A stretch of DNA of 64,000 bases from Diphasiastrum complanatum (lineage: Eukaryota; Streptophyta; Lycopodiopsida; Lycopodiales; Lycopodiaceae), in NCBI GenBank assembly GCA_029204225.1, contig CM055092.1:82599543-82663542 (forward strand), read 5' to 3'. Positions 1 to 13,643 of this stretch are shown piece after piece. Under the pieces are notes generated by a model that saw only the letters and a list, made by a program, of their open reading frames with translations, was not told the DNA's origin and searched no databases. Position 1 is the first letter of the stretch, and each line of letters starts with the position of its first letter. Made by a program: the position numbers and the translations under genes.

Positions 1-1180
<1,180 letters not shown>

Positions 1181-1458
1181 CCTCACCCAGCTCCCACAGC
1201 CTCTGGAATTGTAAGAAACCAATGCTGATTATGGAAAGACATTCTTTTCACACCACGTCAGAATTTGAAGGTATGTCTTATGATGAGCAAAACATTCACG
1301 AAGCTTATGAAGTTGTACAAAGTTCTTTGGCAATGGTTGGATTGGAGATGTTGTTGTAGACTGAGTACAGATAGCATACAGTCGCCAGGAAGCGTAGGTT
1401 ACCAAGACATGGCATTTGCATCATTACTACCTGAGCAAGCTGAATGATCTCAGTTTTG

Positions 1459-2508
<1,050 letters not shown>

Positions 2509-4513
2509 ATGAATAGAAGAAATAGACGAGCCTTTGCTAGACGTCGAACCCAAATAAAATGCAAAAATGAATTTCGACCCTATTCAAACACATGGTTTGA
2601 AATAACTACATTGGAATCTCAGTGGATTCCCTTATGTAATAAAATAGTCACTAATATGAAATGTTGCTCATCATGTGGAGCATCCACATTCCAACCAACT
2701 AACAAAAATATGCGTGTCTCAAAAGACATAAATGAAATACCCCCGTATTCCATTGCTTATACTATTTTGTCTGAATACACAAGTGACCAAGAAAATTCAA
2801 ACCGATGGTTTGTTTGCATGATGTGCAAAAGAAAAATTATCGAATAAAGTACTTTGTATTCTTATCTCCTAGTTATGCAAGGTCAATCTTGCAACTTCAT
2901 CCCATTGAACTACAAGCTTTATCTTTAATTGATGTATCGATTGAAACAACACGTAGAGCGACAAGCTATTTACAAGGAACAATTGGAAAATGATCAATAT
3001 TGAAAATCCTATACTTTGTTTTGATATCAACCTACAATAATCTAGAGACAGTATAGAAACAACAAATATTTTAAGAATGTTACTCAACCACAATCTTCTA
3101 AACAATCCGATCATACAAAAGATCCTTACTTTTTATGAAACAAAACTTGGTCAAAATGTCTTGTGTTTGGTATTTGTGAACACAATGAAAGATTTTCTTG
3201 AAAAAGATCGACTTGAATCAACTTTTGAAACAATGCAAAAAGATCCAATGATTCACAACTAAGTTATTTTGGAAGACATCACACAACCAACATCTAGCCA
3301 AAAACACTCAAAAATTAACATCTACCAATACTCAAACCTCCAATTACGTAGCAAAGGATATCTACATGAACGCTCAATACAATTTACAACCAATATCGAA
3401 GGATTACCAATAAACCAAAACAACGACAACAAAACAATCACTTTGGAATCGACGTTGTTTTCTTTCTTATTTCCATTTGGCCATGGCTTTTGTGATGGTG
3501 AAATGAATTTCTTGGAATACATTAAGATGAGAGTTAGCTCATTTTTTTCAATTTTCACATTGTACCCTCCATATCTATTGATTATGTACCAAATTAGACA
3601 AGTGATTCTCTTGTCCTCCAACACAAAATCTGTAGTTCTAGAAAAAGACATCATTGAATACATGTCAAAAAATCAAAGAGAAAATGCGGAGGTGCGTATT
3701 ATAGAAAAAATAATATATCTTCACATCTTGTTTGCATGGAATTCCGAGCCAGAGGCCTCTGCGAAGGAAGCTATTTCCATATTAGAGGATGTGTTGTCCA
3801 AAGCAGGCTTACATAAAGGCCACGTTAAAATAAAAAAAGATGACAAGCTATCAAGTAAAACGGGAAATATTCCATGCAAGCCGAGCATTGGAAGATCTAA
3901 AGCTCGAAGATTTTTATCAGATTATTCTGGCAAACAATCTAAGGTTCAATACACGGTTTGGAAATAAATTATTGCAGCAACTCAAGATCTCAAAGAATTA
4001 AGGTTCTACTCGTATACATAAAGTAGAAGTTTGGAGAAAGTTCGACAACATGGTGAAATACTTGAGAAAAGATAAATTTTCAACTACTAATGTTCAAATG
4101 ATACAGAAAACAACCATGAATTTGTGGATGCAGTTCAAAGTGCATGGTAAGATTTTGATTTTACACTACGATGATAGACAAATATGTGCAATTAAATTAG
4201 ATACATTTGGTACTGATTTAGATTATGTTTTTATGACATGCAGCACATATTACGACATCATTTGACATTCTTTGCAAGAAATAGTGGAAGTCTTAGCATA
4301 TGGTCATCGCAAGGAATGGAAAAATCTCATTGGCAAGCAAGAGCGACATTTCATAAAAGTACACAACATGGCGGGACTAGCACAAAAAACAGCTATATAG
4401 TGCAATTTTTCCAATGGTTTTACAGAAGAATCCAAATTCGTCATAATACAAAATTGACGGATTATAAAAAATTTCAAAAAGCATGCAAATTTATACAAGC
4501 CAGTAGGCTATAG
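2509..4513 (+). pseudogene. Eroded Helitron-like N-terminal relic
   Basis: This is a chain of plus-strand frames broken by stops and frameshifts (2509-2847, 2805-2993, 3077-3262, 3269-3967, 4238-4513). The first has paired cysteines (CCSSCGAS near residue 58 and CMMCKRK near its end), as in the zinc-binding region that often precedes the Helitron domain. The 3269-3967 frame carries FPFGHGF, then FLEYIKMRVSSFFS and LYPPYLLIMYQIRQ. That pattern of aromatic and basic residues recalls the Helitron_like_N domain of plant rolling-circle transposons. I see no Rep HUH motif, no PIF1 helicase motifs and no TC...CTRR ends, so only a fragment remains. The assignment is by recognition only and the downstream frames (4050-4513) are unassigned. 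Confidence 0.45.
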
Positions 4514-4573
4514 ACACACAATAAAATTTTGTATATCAAATAAAAATATTCACAAAGTACAATTCAACAATAT

Positions 4574-6009
4574 CTAATCTACTTCTGATATTTTTTCCAA
4601 TGAAAGTTGCAACTTAAAATCATGCAACAATTTTCTTCTTTCGTATGGATCCAATAGCTCATAGTTTTCATGCTTACTCATATCAACGTAAGCAGCATAC
4701 ACTGCAAAATGATATGATATGAGCATGGAATTCACTGGTTCATATCCTAAAATTTTAACCGCAATAGTTCTCTTTACAAAAATTATTTTATGAACCTTAT
4801 TGAAATTATGTCCTCCAAGAAAATGAGACAGTGCCTTGATTGCCATAGCCATAGTTTCACCATGTTGATGAAACTTTGAATGGGCAACACTTATCTCATT
4901 ATTCTTGAAGGACTTCAGATAGTGCCTTAGTGCATGATCTCTTGAAAATTCTCCAGCAGAAGACCTCTGCCCTCCTCGACGAATTGCGAAATCAAGAAAA
5001 ATCGTTTCTTGAAATGATAAAAAACAAAGTAAGATCCAGTATATAATCTGACATAACAAATCTACTAGTACTTGATAAGAGAAAAAAACTTATGCATTCG
5101 GCTTTGTCTTCTCTGATTACTGTCTCTCCATCAATATTATGTCTACCTTTTGATGTCAATATTGTTGGTGAATAGACAGTTGGCTGTGGAAAATCAAGTT
5201 GACTTTGGATTCTAAAAAACTCTTCCTCAGAAGGTAGCATTTCCTCCACAACCATTTTCAAGCAATCATTCCCTGAATAAAACTTATCATAATGTACATC
5301 GTCAACACCAGGGAGAATATCATCAGCATCAAAATCGATTATATCCGAAAATTCATCAAGCTCTTTGCTCAAAATACAAAGAGTCTCCGCTTCAGTGAAG
5401 TTAACAAGATCCGATATATCCGATATTGTCAAAAAAAAATTATTATCTATATTATAAGTAGGCAAAGTGATCAAATATTTATCAAGAGGAGAAAGAGTAA
5501 TGGGTGTTCTAGGGCCTATAAAAGTAGCCCTATTTCGAGCAGGATCAAAATCAGAACAATCATCTAAATTAACACTTGTATCAATAAAAAAAGTATCTAT
5601 ATCTACAATCTTTGACTTTTCAAACTTTGTACAATCATATAAATTAACACTTGTATCAATAAAAAAAGTATCTATATCTACAATCTTTGACTTTTCAAAC
5701 TAGAAGAAGCTGCTTCAGAAGTGGAGGGCACAACCTCCGAATCGTCAGAAATATTTAACAAAAGGAAAAAAGCCAAAAGCAGACTGAAAATCAACAAATC
5801 TACATTTTTTATTATGAAGTGGGCACTCATCTACAGACTTGAAATCAATATGTAACTTGGTAAACATTCTGTCAAGCTTAGCTTTATATATATGCTTGTT
5901 GGGTGCCACCAGGTCCTGATAATGAATCATGTCCTTATTCTGAGATCTGAATAGCAGAGTACTGAGTAGGGACTTAAATCTGATATATATCTCAGAAAAT
6001 GCCTCCACA
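4574..6009 (-). CDS. Candidate multi-exon gene, unknown protein
   Basis: Three open segments on the minus strand join in phase at plausible splice sites: about 6009-5760, 5699-5090 and 5007-4574. The first intron (5759-5700, 60 bp) has GT at 5759 and a pyrimidine-rich CTTCTTCTAG end, and joins in phase 0. The second (5089-5008, 82 bp) runs from GTTTTTTTC to TCATTTCAAG and joins in phase 1. The middle segment starts with a 25-residue in-frame tandem duplication (units begin FEKSKIVDIDTFFID), followed by an acidic stretch. The last segment is basic, with RRGGQRSSAGEF and an ERRKLLHDFK helix, and ends ISEVD. I recognise no domain. The 5' end is unresolved: the frame stays open upstream of 6009 into a pyrimidine tract, and no start ATG is seen. 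It could be a real gene or the captured cargo or relic of a transposon, since a Helitron-like remnant lies just downstream. Confidence 0.4.
5550..5699 (-). repeat. 75-bp tandem duplication inside the unknown gene
   Basis: Two adjacent 75-bp copies differ by a few bases. The unit is a multiple of three and keeps the minus-strand frame open, adding 25 residues twice. Confidence 0.85.
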
Positions 6010-6170
6010 CTAGGGCCCTCAATTATAGAAGGTAGAAAAAAAAGAAAAGGAGAAAAAAAAATTTGAAATAGTCCAACCTATCAGTAATACCAAATTCATT
6101 AAAAAAAAAAGAAAGCAAACTGGATTCAAAATTAGACATTTTAAACAAAAATAACAGAACTAAAGTTCCA

Positions 6171-6956
6171 AATATCGCTCTCAAGCGCAAACCGCAGGTT
6201 AGACAAGCACGTCAAGGCAACGTGCGCTCGAAAGAGATATTAAAGTTGGAGAATCGGATCCGAGCGCAAGAGCACCGAGCAGAAAAGAAAAGGGATGTGA
6301 AGCGCGCTTGAATGCGATACCGGACGATGCAATATCGGATCCAAGCGCATAATAGTCAACGAAAGGTAATGAGAACAAGTGGCGCGCTTGAAATCGATAT
6401 CCGAAAAAGCAATCGTAAATTTGCGTGAAAATCCGAGCGGAAAAAGGCCTATTTATAAAAAAAAATTTGCACATGTGGAGGAGTGTCGAAGGAACACGTG
6501 TCGAATTGTGATTGGTCAAAATAAATGTGCCGTACCTAGAATGATTGATCTGACATCTGTCACGTGCGAGAATGACACACATCGATATCGGATTTGCACA
6601 TGTGTCTAGCCCACGTGGCCTCATAATTGGGTCATCATTGTCAGTACGGACATTCCATGTGGATTAATAATCTAACGACACGTGTCTTCGTCGTCTTTTC
6701 ACACGCGCGAAAATATCGTACATATAAGTCTTCAAAATTTTCATTTTTTTTTGCAAAATTTTTGCTTTTAGCTCCCGATATCGCTCTCAAGCTCGCTCTT
6801 TCACCGTTCAAGCTTGCACCCTCATAGTGCGCTTGAGTCCGATACCGCTGGTTGTGCAATATCGCTTTCGAGCGTGCATCTCTTTTCTTCAAATAATCTA
6901 TCTAGATCTTGTGCTTGAAATCGATATTCAGTTTTGGTATCGATCTCAAGCGCCCT
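6171..6956. repeat. Array of GCGCTTGA...TATCG inverted motifs
   Basis: About seven copies of a half-site GCGCTTGAnnnCGATA are found, often paired with its inverse TATCGnnnTCAAGCGC across a ~10-20 bp loop. They lie near 6171-6191, 6220-6266, 6301-6348, 6382-6440, 6772-6795, 6827-6876 and 6910-6956. Three are paired half-sites able to form imperfect hairpins. The array fills the space between the unknown minus-strand gene and the histone-like relic. It may be a decayed foldback element or shared regulatory DNA. Confidence 0.6.
6440..6760 (+). promoter_or_regulatory. Probable promoter of the histone-like locus
   Basis: TATA-like TACATATAAG lies at 6719-6728. An E2F-type site GCGCGAAA lies at 6705-6712 just upstream, with G-box cores CACGTG at about 6494, 6561, 6613 and 6679 and CCAAT-type ATTGG nearby. 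An S-phase element beside a TATA box fits a histone gene. E2F control is known for plant CENH3 and other replication genes. Binding itself is inferred from motifs only. Confidence 0.45.
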
Positions 6957-7035
6957 TTCATCGCAAATTTTTTTGTTTTCATCCACTTTTGTTTTGTTCA
7001 AACTTCTTTTTATTAATTTTCTTCTTCTGAGAATG

Positions 7036-7382
7036 ATGGCCAGGACCAAATCCACCGCCCGTGCCATCACCACTGTACAGCCAACCCATTCACATGTTCT
7101 CCTTGGTACTGGCCATAGGCGTGGCAGGAAGCAGGTCTGGTTGAGGGAGATCAGAAAACTCCAGAGAGCAACTGAATTGTTGATCCCTAGAGCTGCTTTT
7201 GGCCGATCTGTTCGGAAGGTCACTCTCTCACTTGGGCTAAATGTTCGTTTGTTGTGACAGCCATGCAAGCCTTACAAGGTGCTGTAGAAGATTTTCTATC
7301 CCAGTTTTTTGAGGATACTTGTCTTTTGGGAGTTGGAGTATTGCATGTACGTGTGACGGATATAGGCAGGAGGATTGTATGA
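7036..7382 (+). pseudogene. CENH3-like histone H3 pseudogene (one-base frameshift)
   Basis: The ATG at 7036 opens MARTKSTARA, matching the N-terminus shared by H3 and many plant CENH3 proteins. A shortened, divergent tail follows, then HRRGRKQVWLREIRKLQ and ATELLIPRAAFGRSVRKV, which align with the H3 alpha-N and alpha-1 helices without gaps. The frame ends at TGA 7255. One frame over (7254-7382) reading resumes as VTAMQALQGAVEDFLSQF then FEDTCLL, the alpha-2 helix, at exactly the expected spacing, so one base is missing near 7250. LIP...F.R.VR and AVEDFL are nearer to plant CENH3 (LIP, AAEDYL) than to H3 (LIRK, AAEAYL). The normally longer CENH3 loop 1 is not seen. After alpha-2 the alpha-3 region is shortened (...VTDIGRRIV, stop at 7380). 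No intron is visible, whereas plant CENH3 genes are usually split. It is probably a dead paralogue or retrocopy, but the frameshift could be a sequencing error. Confidence 0.65.
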
Positions 7383-8338
<956 letters not shown>

Positions 8339-10913
8339 CAAAAAGCCTGCTCTGATATTGGGAAGGGGGGTGTAGAGTCAATTTATATGCTGTAAACTTT
8401 TCATGCACACTCTTTGTGATAGTTTGAGGCTGTTCAGAAGTTCTGGACAAAAAAATGAGCTATAGATGTTGAAAGGTATAAAAAAAGTCCAAAACACTAA
8501 TGTTTTTAGTGCTTTTTCTAATGTTTAATACCTCAATTTTTTTGATCTATTTGTTGGATGAGACTATCCAAGTTGTTTTGTGCACCTTTTGAGGTCTAAA
8601 AAACTATCAAACTTATGTTATGATTGCTTGAGGCGTCTGCATCAACTTGCCGAAGTTTCATAGGATGGCACCCTTCCAAAATATGATTTTTGCTTGTTAT
8701 CAACTTAGGTAGCAAATGTGAGCCTTCAATGATCCCTAATGAGTGTTCAACCATGTCGTTGATCACTCTTTGAGGCCATGCAAAACATAAAAGTGACTTT
8801 TAACATGTCTCTAGGAAAGGTGCACCCTCCTATTATTTTTTAGGCATTTACTTCTCACACATAAGGATAGTGTGATTCAGGATGATGTGGCAGACCTCAC
8901 CTCCCTTTATATTGTGGTTTTCGATGACCAATTTGGTGCTCTATAGTCAAAGTTATTATCATAAAAACTCTGGCAATTTTTAGTGTAAAATTTTCAAAGT
9001 CCAATATGTTCTGTAGAAATTGAGCAATTTAGTTGAATAATCATATTTTACATGACTTTGAATGTTTTGCAGACATGCAACAGTGACTTACAATAGTTTG
9101 AGTAGTGCTAATCCTTGTATGTATACTTTTTCATTTTATAATTGTAATAAGTGTGATTTATTGTATGAAGTAGATAATTATGTAAAAGAATTCCATAAAA
9201 TGGTGACTACTTGTTGATGTTTGTATGTCAAGCATGCTAGATTTAATTTCAATTTAGCATTGAATAGTGGTGAAACAATGTATCAAGTCATAAGTCAATC
9301 GTTCTTCCTCTCTAATTACTAAAAGGATAAATCATTTTTAATTTTAATCCACATAATTCTCCAAATTGTTATGTTATCGCTTTGAAATTGGCTTAGAATA
9401 TTGACGTGGCCTTATCGATTTTTAATTTGGTTTGATTTGAAGGCATGGTTCCACTAGTGTTGAGGGGATAGATGCATATGTCAACCAATTAAAGCAATTT
9501 CTAGTAATATATAATCAATAATGATAGATGGAACTACAAGTTCAAGTGGACTAGCTAATTTGTTGATTTATCTCCAGTTTTGCTAGGAACTGAGTGTAGC
9601 ACTCACAAAAATAAATAGTCAAAACAATTTGTGGGATCAACAAATGAAAGTTTTGCTAACACGAGTCAAAACCTTAACTTCTCTAGGCTAGGTAGTGAAA
9701 GCACTCATAGTTGCCATCCTACAATATGAGTAATAATTTTTCTTGTTGCTATATATTGTTAGCAAGTAAATCGGCATTGGAAATTTTCACATACCTAGAA
9801 TCAACAATTATATTGGCTAAAACAAAGTCATTAACTAAACAAGTGGGTTGGAAACAAATAATGTGTTGGTCCAAATGCACATGTTTTTCTTTTTTTTTGA
9901 CATCCTATTATTATTTTTGTAAGCAAAGTAGAGGACTCACACTAAGGTTTCACAAGGCTCCTATGTGCCACCACGTAGCGGCCATGGTTTGAGCCCTCAT
10001 CTAACTAGCTGCAATAAACATATTTACCCAACTCATCCCGTTCCAAATGAATATTATCTTCAACCTTCTCTATCTTTCAAGCTTTTATCTCTCTTAAGCC
10101 TTACGACAACCTTACCTCACCTAAGATCTCACCAAGACAAGTATTAAACTAGACAAGTTTTTGTGTGGTAATAGAATAGACAAAATTGAATGATCAAAAT
10201 TATGCTTACCATTGAGTACTAGTACGTTATGTTTAAAATATTTCCTTTTAGATATGTTATTTGTATGTCATCTAGTCATTTCCATGGAGTGGCCTTTATC
10301 ACATTTATAGGAAATGGTTAGAGCACCACAACAAACATATACATGATGGAAAACATCATTTATCGACATATAATTTTTTTTACATGCTCCTTTGCCGTTC
10401 CCATACAATAATACTATATCATTTGTTGTGGGATGTGACTTATATGTCGACTAGAATGTTTTTATAACACAAAAAGCCCTCCCAAGGACTTGGACATGGT
10501 GTGAAACAAGCTTTGTATGATTTATGCCTAGTGAAATTGTTCGATCTAGTGACAATGTAGCACCACGGGATAAAAACACTTTACATACAAGATATTCGAA
10601 GTCAAGCTTTGTGTCCTTGAGGGGTTTTTTTTGTCCACTTATATCTTTATGCTTGTATAATACCGAGGCATAAAGAATCCAACTTTACTAGGTTCATGGA
10701 TTGGAAAGCACTATTGTATGTCAACGTGTCATGCATACCCTTCTATTTTATCCATCCCAAAACCCTTGTTTTAGAATGATGATGACATAAGAACCTTCAT
10801 TCCTTGATCTTGATTAATTTGTTGTGAAATTTAATCTTCTTTGGAGTTCTGTTCTATATACCTCATCTTGCATAAGACACTTATACAATGTTATCTAAAA
10901 TGTAAGACCAAGA

Positions 10914-11005
10914 AAAAATTATTGCTTTTATTGTGGTCGATAAGAGCTTGGATTGTGGGTTCAAATTCTCACATGCATGTGAAGACATTTGTTTTTTTTT
11001 TTTGA
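10914..11005 (+). repeat. Possible tRNA-derived SINE head
   Basis: TGGTCGATAAGAGC resembles an A box. GGTTCAAATTC about 25-30 bp further is close to the B-box consensus GGTTCGANNCC. A T-rich run follows. It does not fold into a complete tRNA by eye, and no target duplication was found. Confidence 0.3.
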
Positions 11006-11436
11006 CAAAGTTTGAAGGCCACCCCCTAAGGTCTTCTTGTCGCCAGGACGAGATTTGAAAGCCACTTTAAGAGCCTTGTTGATGCTAGGACAAAAGGTGA
11101 AGGTTGCACTTCAGCTTGATGCTCCTTGCCCTTTGGGTTGTCTAGCTCCATACTTCATACTAGCTACTTTAGAGTCTCATATGGTATCATGTCTCATACC
11201 TGATCAAGTCATCACAAAAAAGAAAAAAAAGTACACAATAACTCCCTCACACTATGGAGATGATAAACTTTGAAGAACCTACAACAAAACATCATTATTC
11301 CGAGAACATTCCATGTTGTTTTTAGGCAAGCTTAAAAGATTGATTCACTAGAGTCCTTATATCCTTCCCAACATAATGAGCTTCAACACTTATTAACCCT
11401 CCTCCAACTTTGACAACACTCATTAACCCTCCTACA

Positions 11437-12090
11437 ACTTTGACATAGCATGTTTGCAAGATATTGAGATATCTTTCTAACTCACAACAAAGTAATCAAA
11501 TCCAATTTAGTAGATATCTTCTTTATCAATAGAGTAACCCACAATAGTGCTCGTACAAAATCAACAAATATGAACTAGCCAGTTTTTAAAATTCGCATTT
11601 TGTCACTTGATATTAAACCTATAGTTTTTCAGTGGTTCAAAACTAGTTATTTTTAGTTATTAATTCAGACGGTAAGATTTTACTCTAGCCTTTTACTGAC
11701 TTCATATAAATCTAGTGAGTTTTTTATAAGGTTGGTTTGAAACTTTTTCCTGAGAGAATTGATCCACAAGGCTCAAAAGCAGTGCTTCATAAAATCGGCA
11801 AAGTATAGGAAAAGAACCAACATGTTTTTTTCAAGAACCAATATCATAAAGTGTTGATGCTCTTTTTATACAAGCCTATAAATCCTTTCATGAACAATAC
11901 TCTTAGGAAACTGAGAAATTAAAAGATGTTTTTCGAGCAGTGCTCAAAAGCATCCCAAAAAGTTAAAATCCTCTTGCAGCTTTGTCATATTATGTTCCTA
12001 AGATATTGAGGTGGTGTTGTGCGTTCCTAACCTACAAGAATGTAGCCAAAGCCAATTTCCAAAGTAGTAGCTATCTTCCTCATCATTAGT
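11437..12090. repeat. Diverged direct repeat, ~120 bp copies
   Basis: Copies at about 11430-11545 and 11960-12085 share the order TGCAAG/GCAG, CTTTG, CATA..ATGTT, AAGATATTGAG, CTAAC, CAAGCCAATTT and TATCTTC. They are well diverged, so the duplication is old. Confidence 0.5.
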
Positions 12091-12269
12091 GTGTGGAGTG
12101 ACATGGGTCTTAATCATTGAGGTTAGGGCCACTTCCACTCCATGAAATGTATATGAGTGTTTGCCTTTTCCCATATATTTAAAAAGTTGCGAGTTGCAGA
12201 TCTGCTTGAAAGTGAGGGAGAAATGAGTCGAATCTTTAGTGTGTAGCCCCCGTTCTTTTTGAGTGCCCC

Positions 12270-12540
12270 TCTAGGCCCCCCCTTTTTGCATCCCTGAGCG
12301 GGCCACATCGGGCGTCCGATCTGCAGATCGTCTGCCGCCCTTCGGGGCCACCAGGAATCGAGATCGTTTTCGAGGAACAGAGGGAGGTGACCTCTAGCAG
12401 ACGGTCGGTGCCACGGCGTGCAGACCGGCTGGATCGTGCTCTCTCTCTCTCTCTCTCTCTTTTTCTCCGTCTCTTTCTCTATTCTGGTTCCTTTCTCCAC
12501 TATCTCTTTTCTTTCTCTTAACATATATTCTGCTTTTGCT
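12270..12540 (+). promoter_or_regulatory. Probable RLK promoter / 5' leader region
   Basis: A locally GC- and CpG-rich patch (12270-12430) contains the perfect palindrome CGATCTGCAGATCG near 12318. A CT-rich tract (12437-12530) follows and resembles a plant Y-patch or transcribed leader. It lies ~1.1 kb upstream of the kinase ATG. No clear TATA was assigned, and a 5' UTR intron in 12800-13010 is possible. Confidence 0.3.
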
Positions 12541-13622
12541 GCTTGCCATCCCTTTTCGTTGTGCTGTTTGCTGTTGCGAGTTGGAATGTCACTTTTGCTT
12601 CTCTGCTGTCCGGCTCTGCTCTGCTCCCAGGCTTCTCATTCGCCTCTTCTTCCAGGCTTTTGCAGCTCCCTCTGCCATGCGGGTTTCGTTTTCCGCCTTT
12701 CAACCTCATGGCAGCATTGCCTTACCTTCTACTCAGATCATGCGCAGCATTGGCGCAACCTTTCACATTGAGCGGTTTGGCTGCATGTCGGATCACTAAA
12801 TTGATATTTTTCGTAAGCGTTTTGTGTTTATAATTAGCTGATTATAACATTTCAAGGTTTAATGTCCCCTATCTCTTCCTTTGTGAGCTATGCTTTTACT
12901 ATTAGCCTGTGTTCTTGGTTAAGCTATCAATCGCTTTATACGGCTTTGTGTTTTGCTAGCTATCTATAGGAGTCTCCATTTGATACATCTTAGAGCCTCA
13001 AATGTGCAGGAGGGAGAGCTGTGATGATCCTTATTCGATTTTTCCTTTCAATGTAACTTTTTCTCTGTGCCGCTTTTTTGGGTTCTCTTATGAGTTCGGA
13101 GTCTAATTCCTAAAGCTTCTGCAGCTATTAGATTAGTTTTCTTCAACATTCGACTTTTCATTCTTAGCTCTTCACGCCTTTTGATATTTAGCATGGGAGG
13201 ATAAACACATTAAAGAATAAAGTCATGATGTCGCTATCATCACTCCAGAGCATTTTCTGTTGTCTCTCTAGTATCTTTATCGAAAATCATTTCCGTGTTT
13301 GCATTTTTCGGTCGTTCTTATGAGTGTGCAAACTAGGATCTGCAATGAATTTGGCAGTTAGGATCTGTAGTGTGCATCTTCATTTTGGTTTGAGCAGAGA
13401 ATGTCACTAGTCAAATCTCATCATGCAGCTGGAAAAATATTGTGTTAAAAATCGTACCAAACCTCGCTCTTGGCTGAGTTTCTTTCAGTCAATTCCTGAT
13501 GTATTGCCAGCGTATCGGCTGGACGCTTTAGAACCTTCTGTTAGCCTGTGAACAGTGTAATTCAAAATAGATATGACACGCTAAAGGGTTTTCGTCAATC
13601 GCGTAATCTCCTAATAGCAGCA

Positions 13623-13631
13623 ATGCCCTAG
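13623..13631 (+). promoter_or_regulatory. Two-codon upstream ORF (ATG CCC TAG)
   Basis: An ATG-CCC-TAG minimal frame ends 12 bases before the RLK start at 13644. If transcribed, it could lower initiation at the main ATG. The next ATG in frame with the LRR domain is the one chosen, because it opens the signal peptide. Confidence 0.3.
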
Positions 13632-13643
13632 AGACGGATTGAT

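Larger units (their letters stand above)
8339..12120. other. Long intergenic stretch without a gene
   Basis: Small frames occur (for example 9711-9992 and 11037-11273) but none shows a recognisable motif or sustained coding character. A possible SINE head (about 10914-11005) and a diverged 120-bp direct repeat (11437 and 11962) are listed separately. Confidence 0.5.

Noticed and set aside
6199-6624. 141-residue minus-strand frame over the motif array
   Set aside because: It consists of translated inverted motifs and promoter elements and has no recognisable domain.
9890-10010. A tRNA gene suggested by GGTTTGAGCCC near 9986
   Set aside because: No cloverleaf could be formed by eye and no matching A box lies at the right distance.
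12123-12524. Minus-strand frame with an Arg/Glu-rich start upstream of the kinase
   Set aside because: It overlaps a CT tract and a CpG-rich promoter-like patch; no homology recognised.
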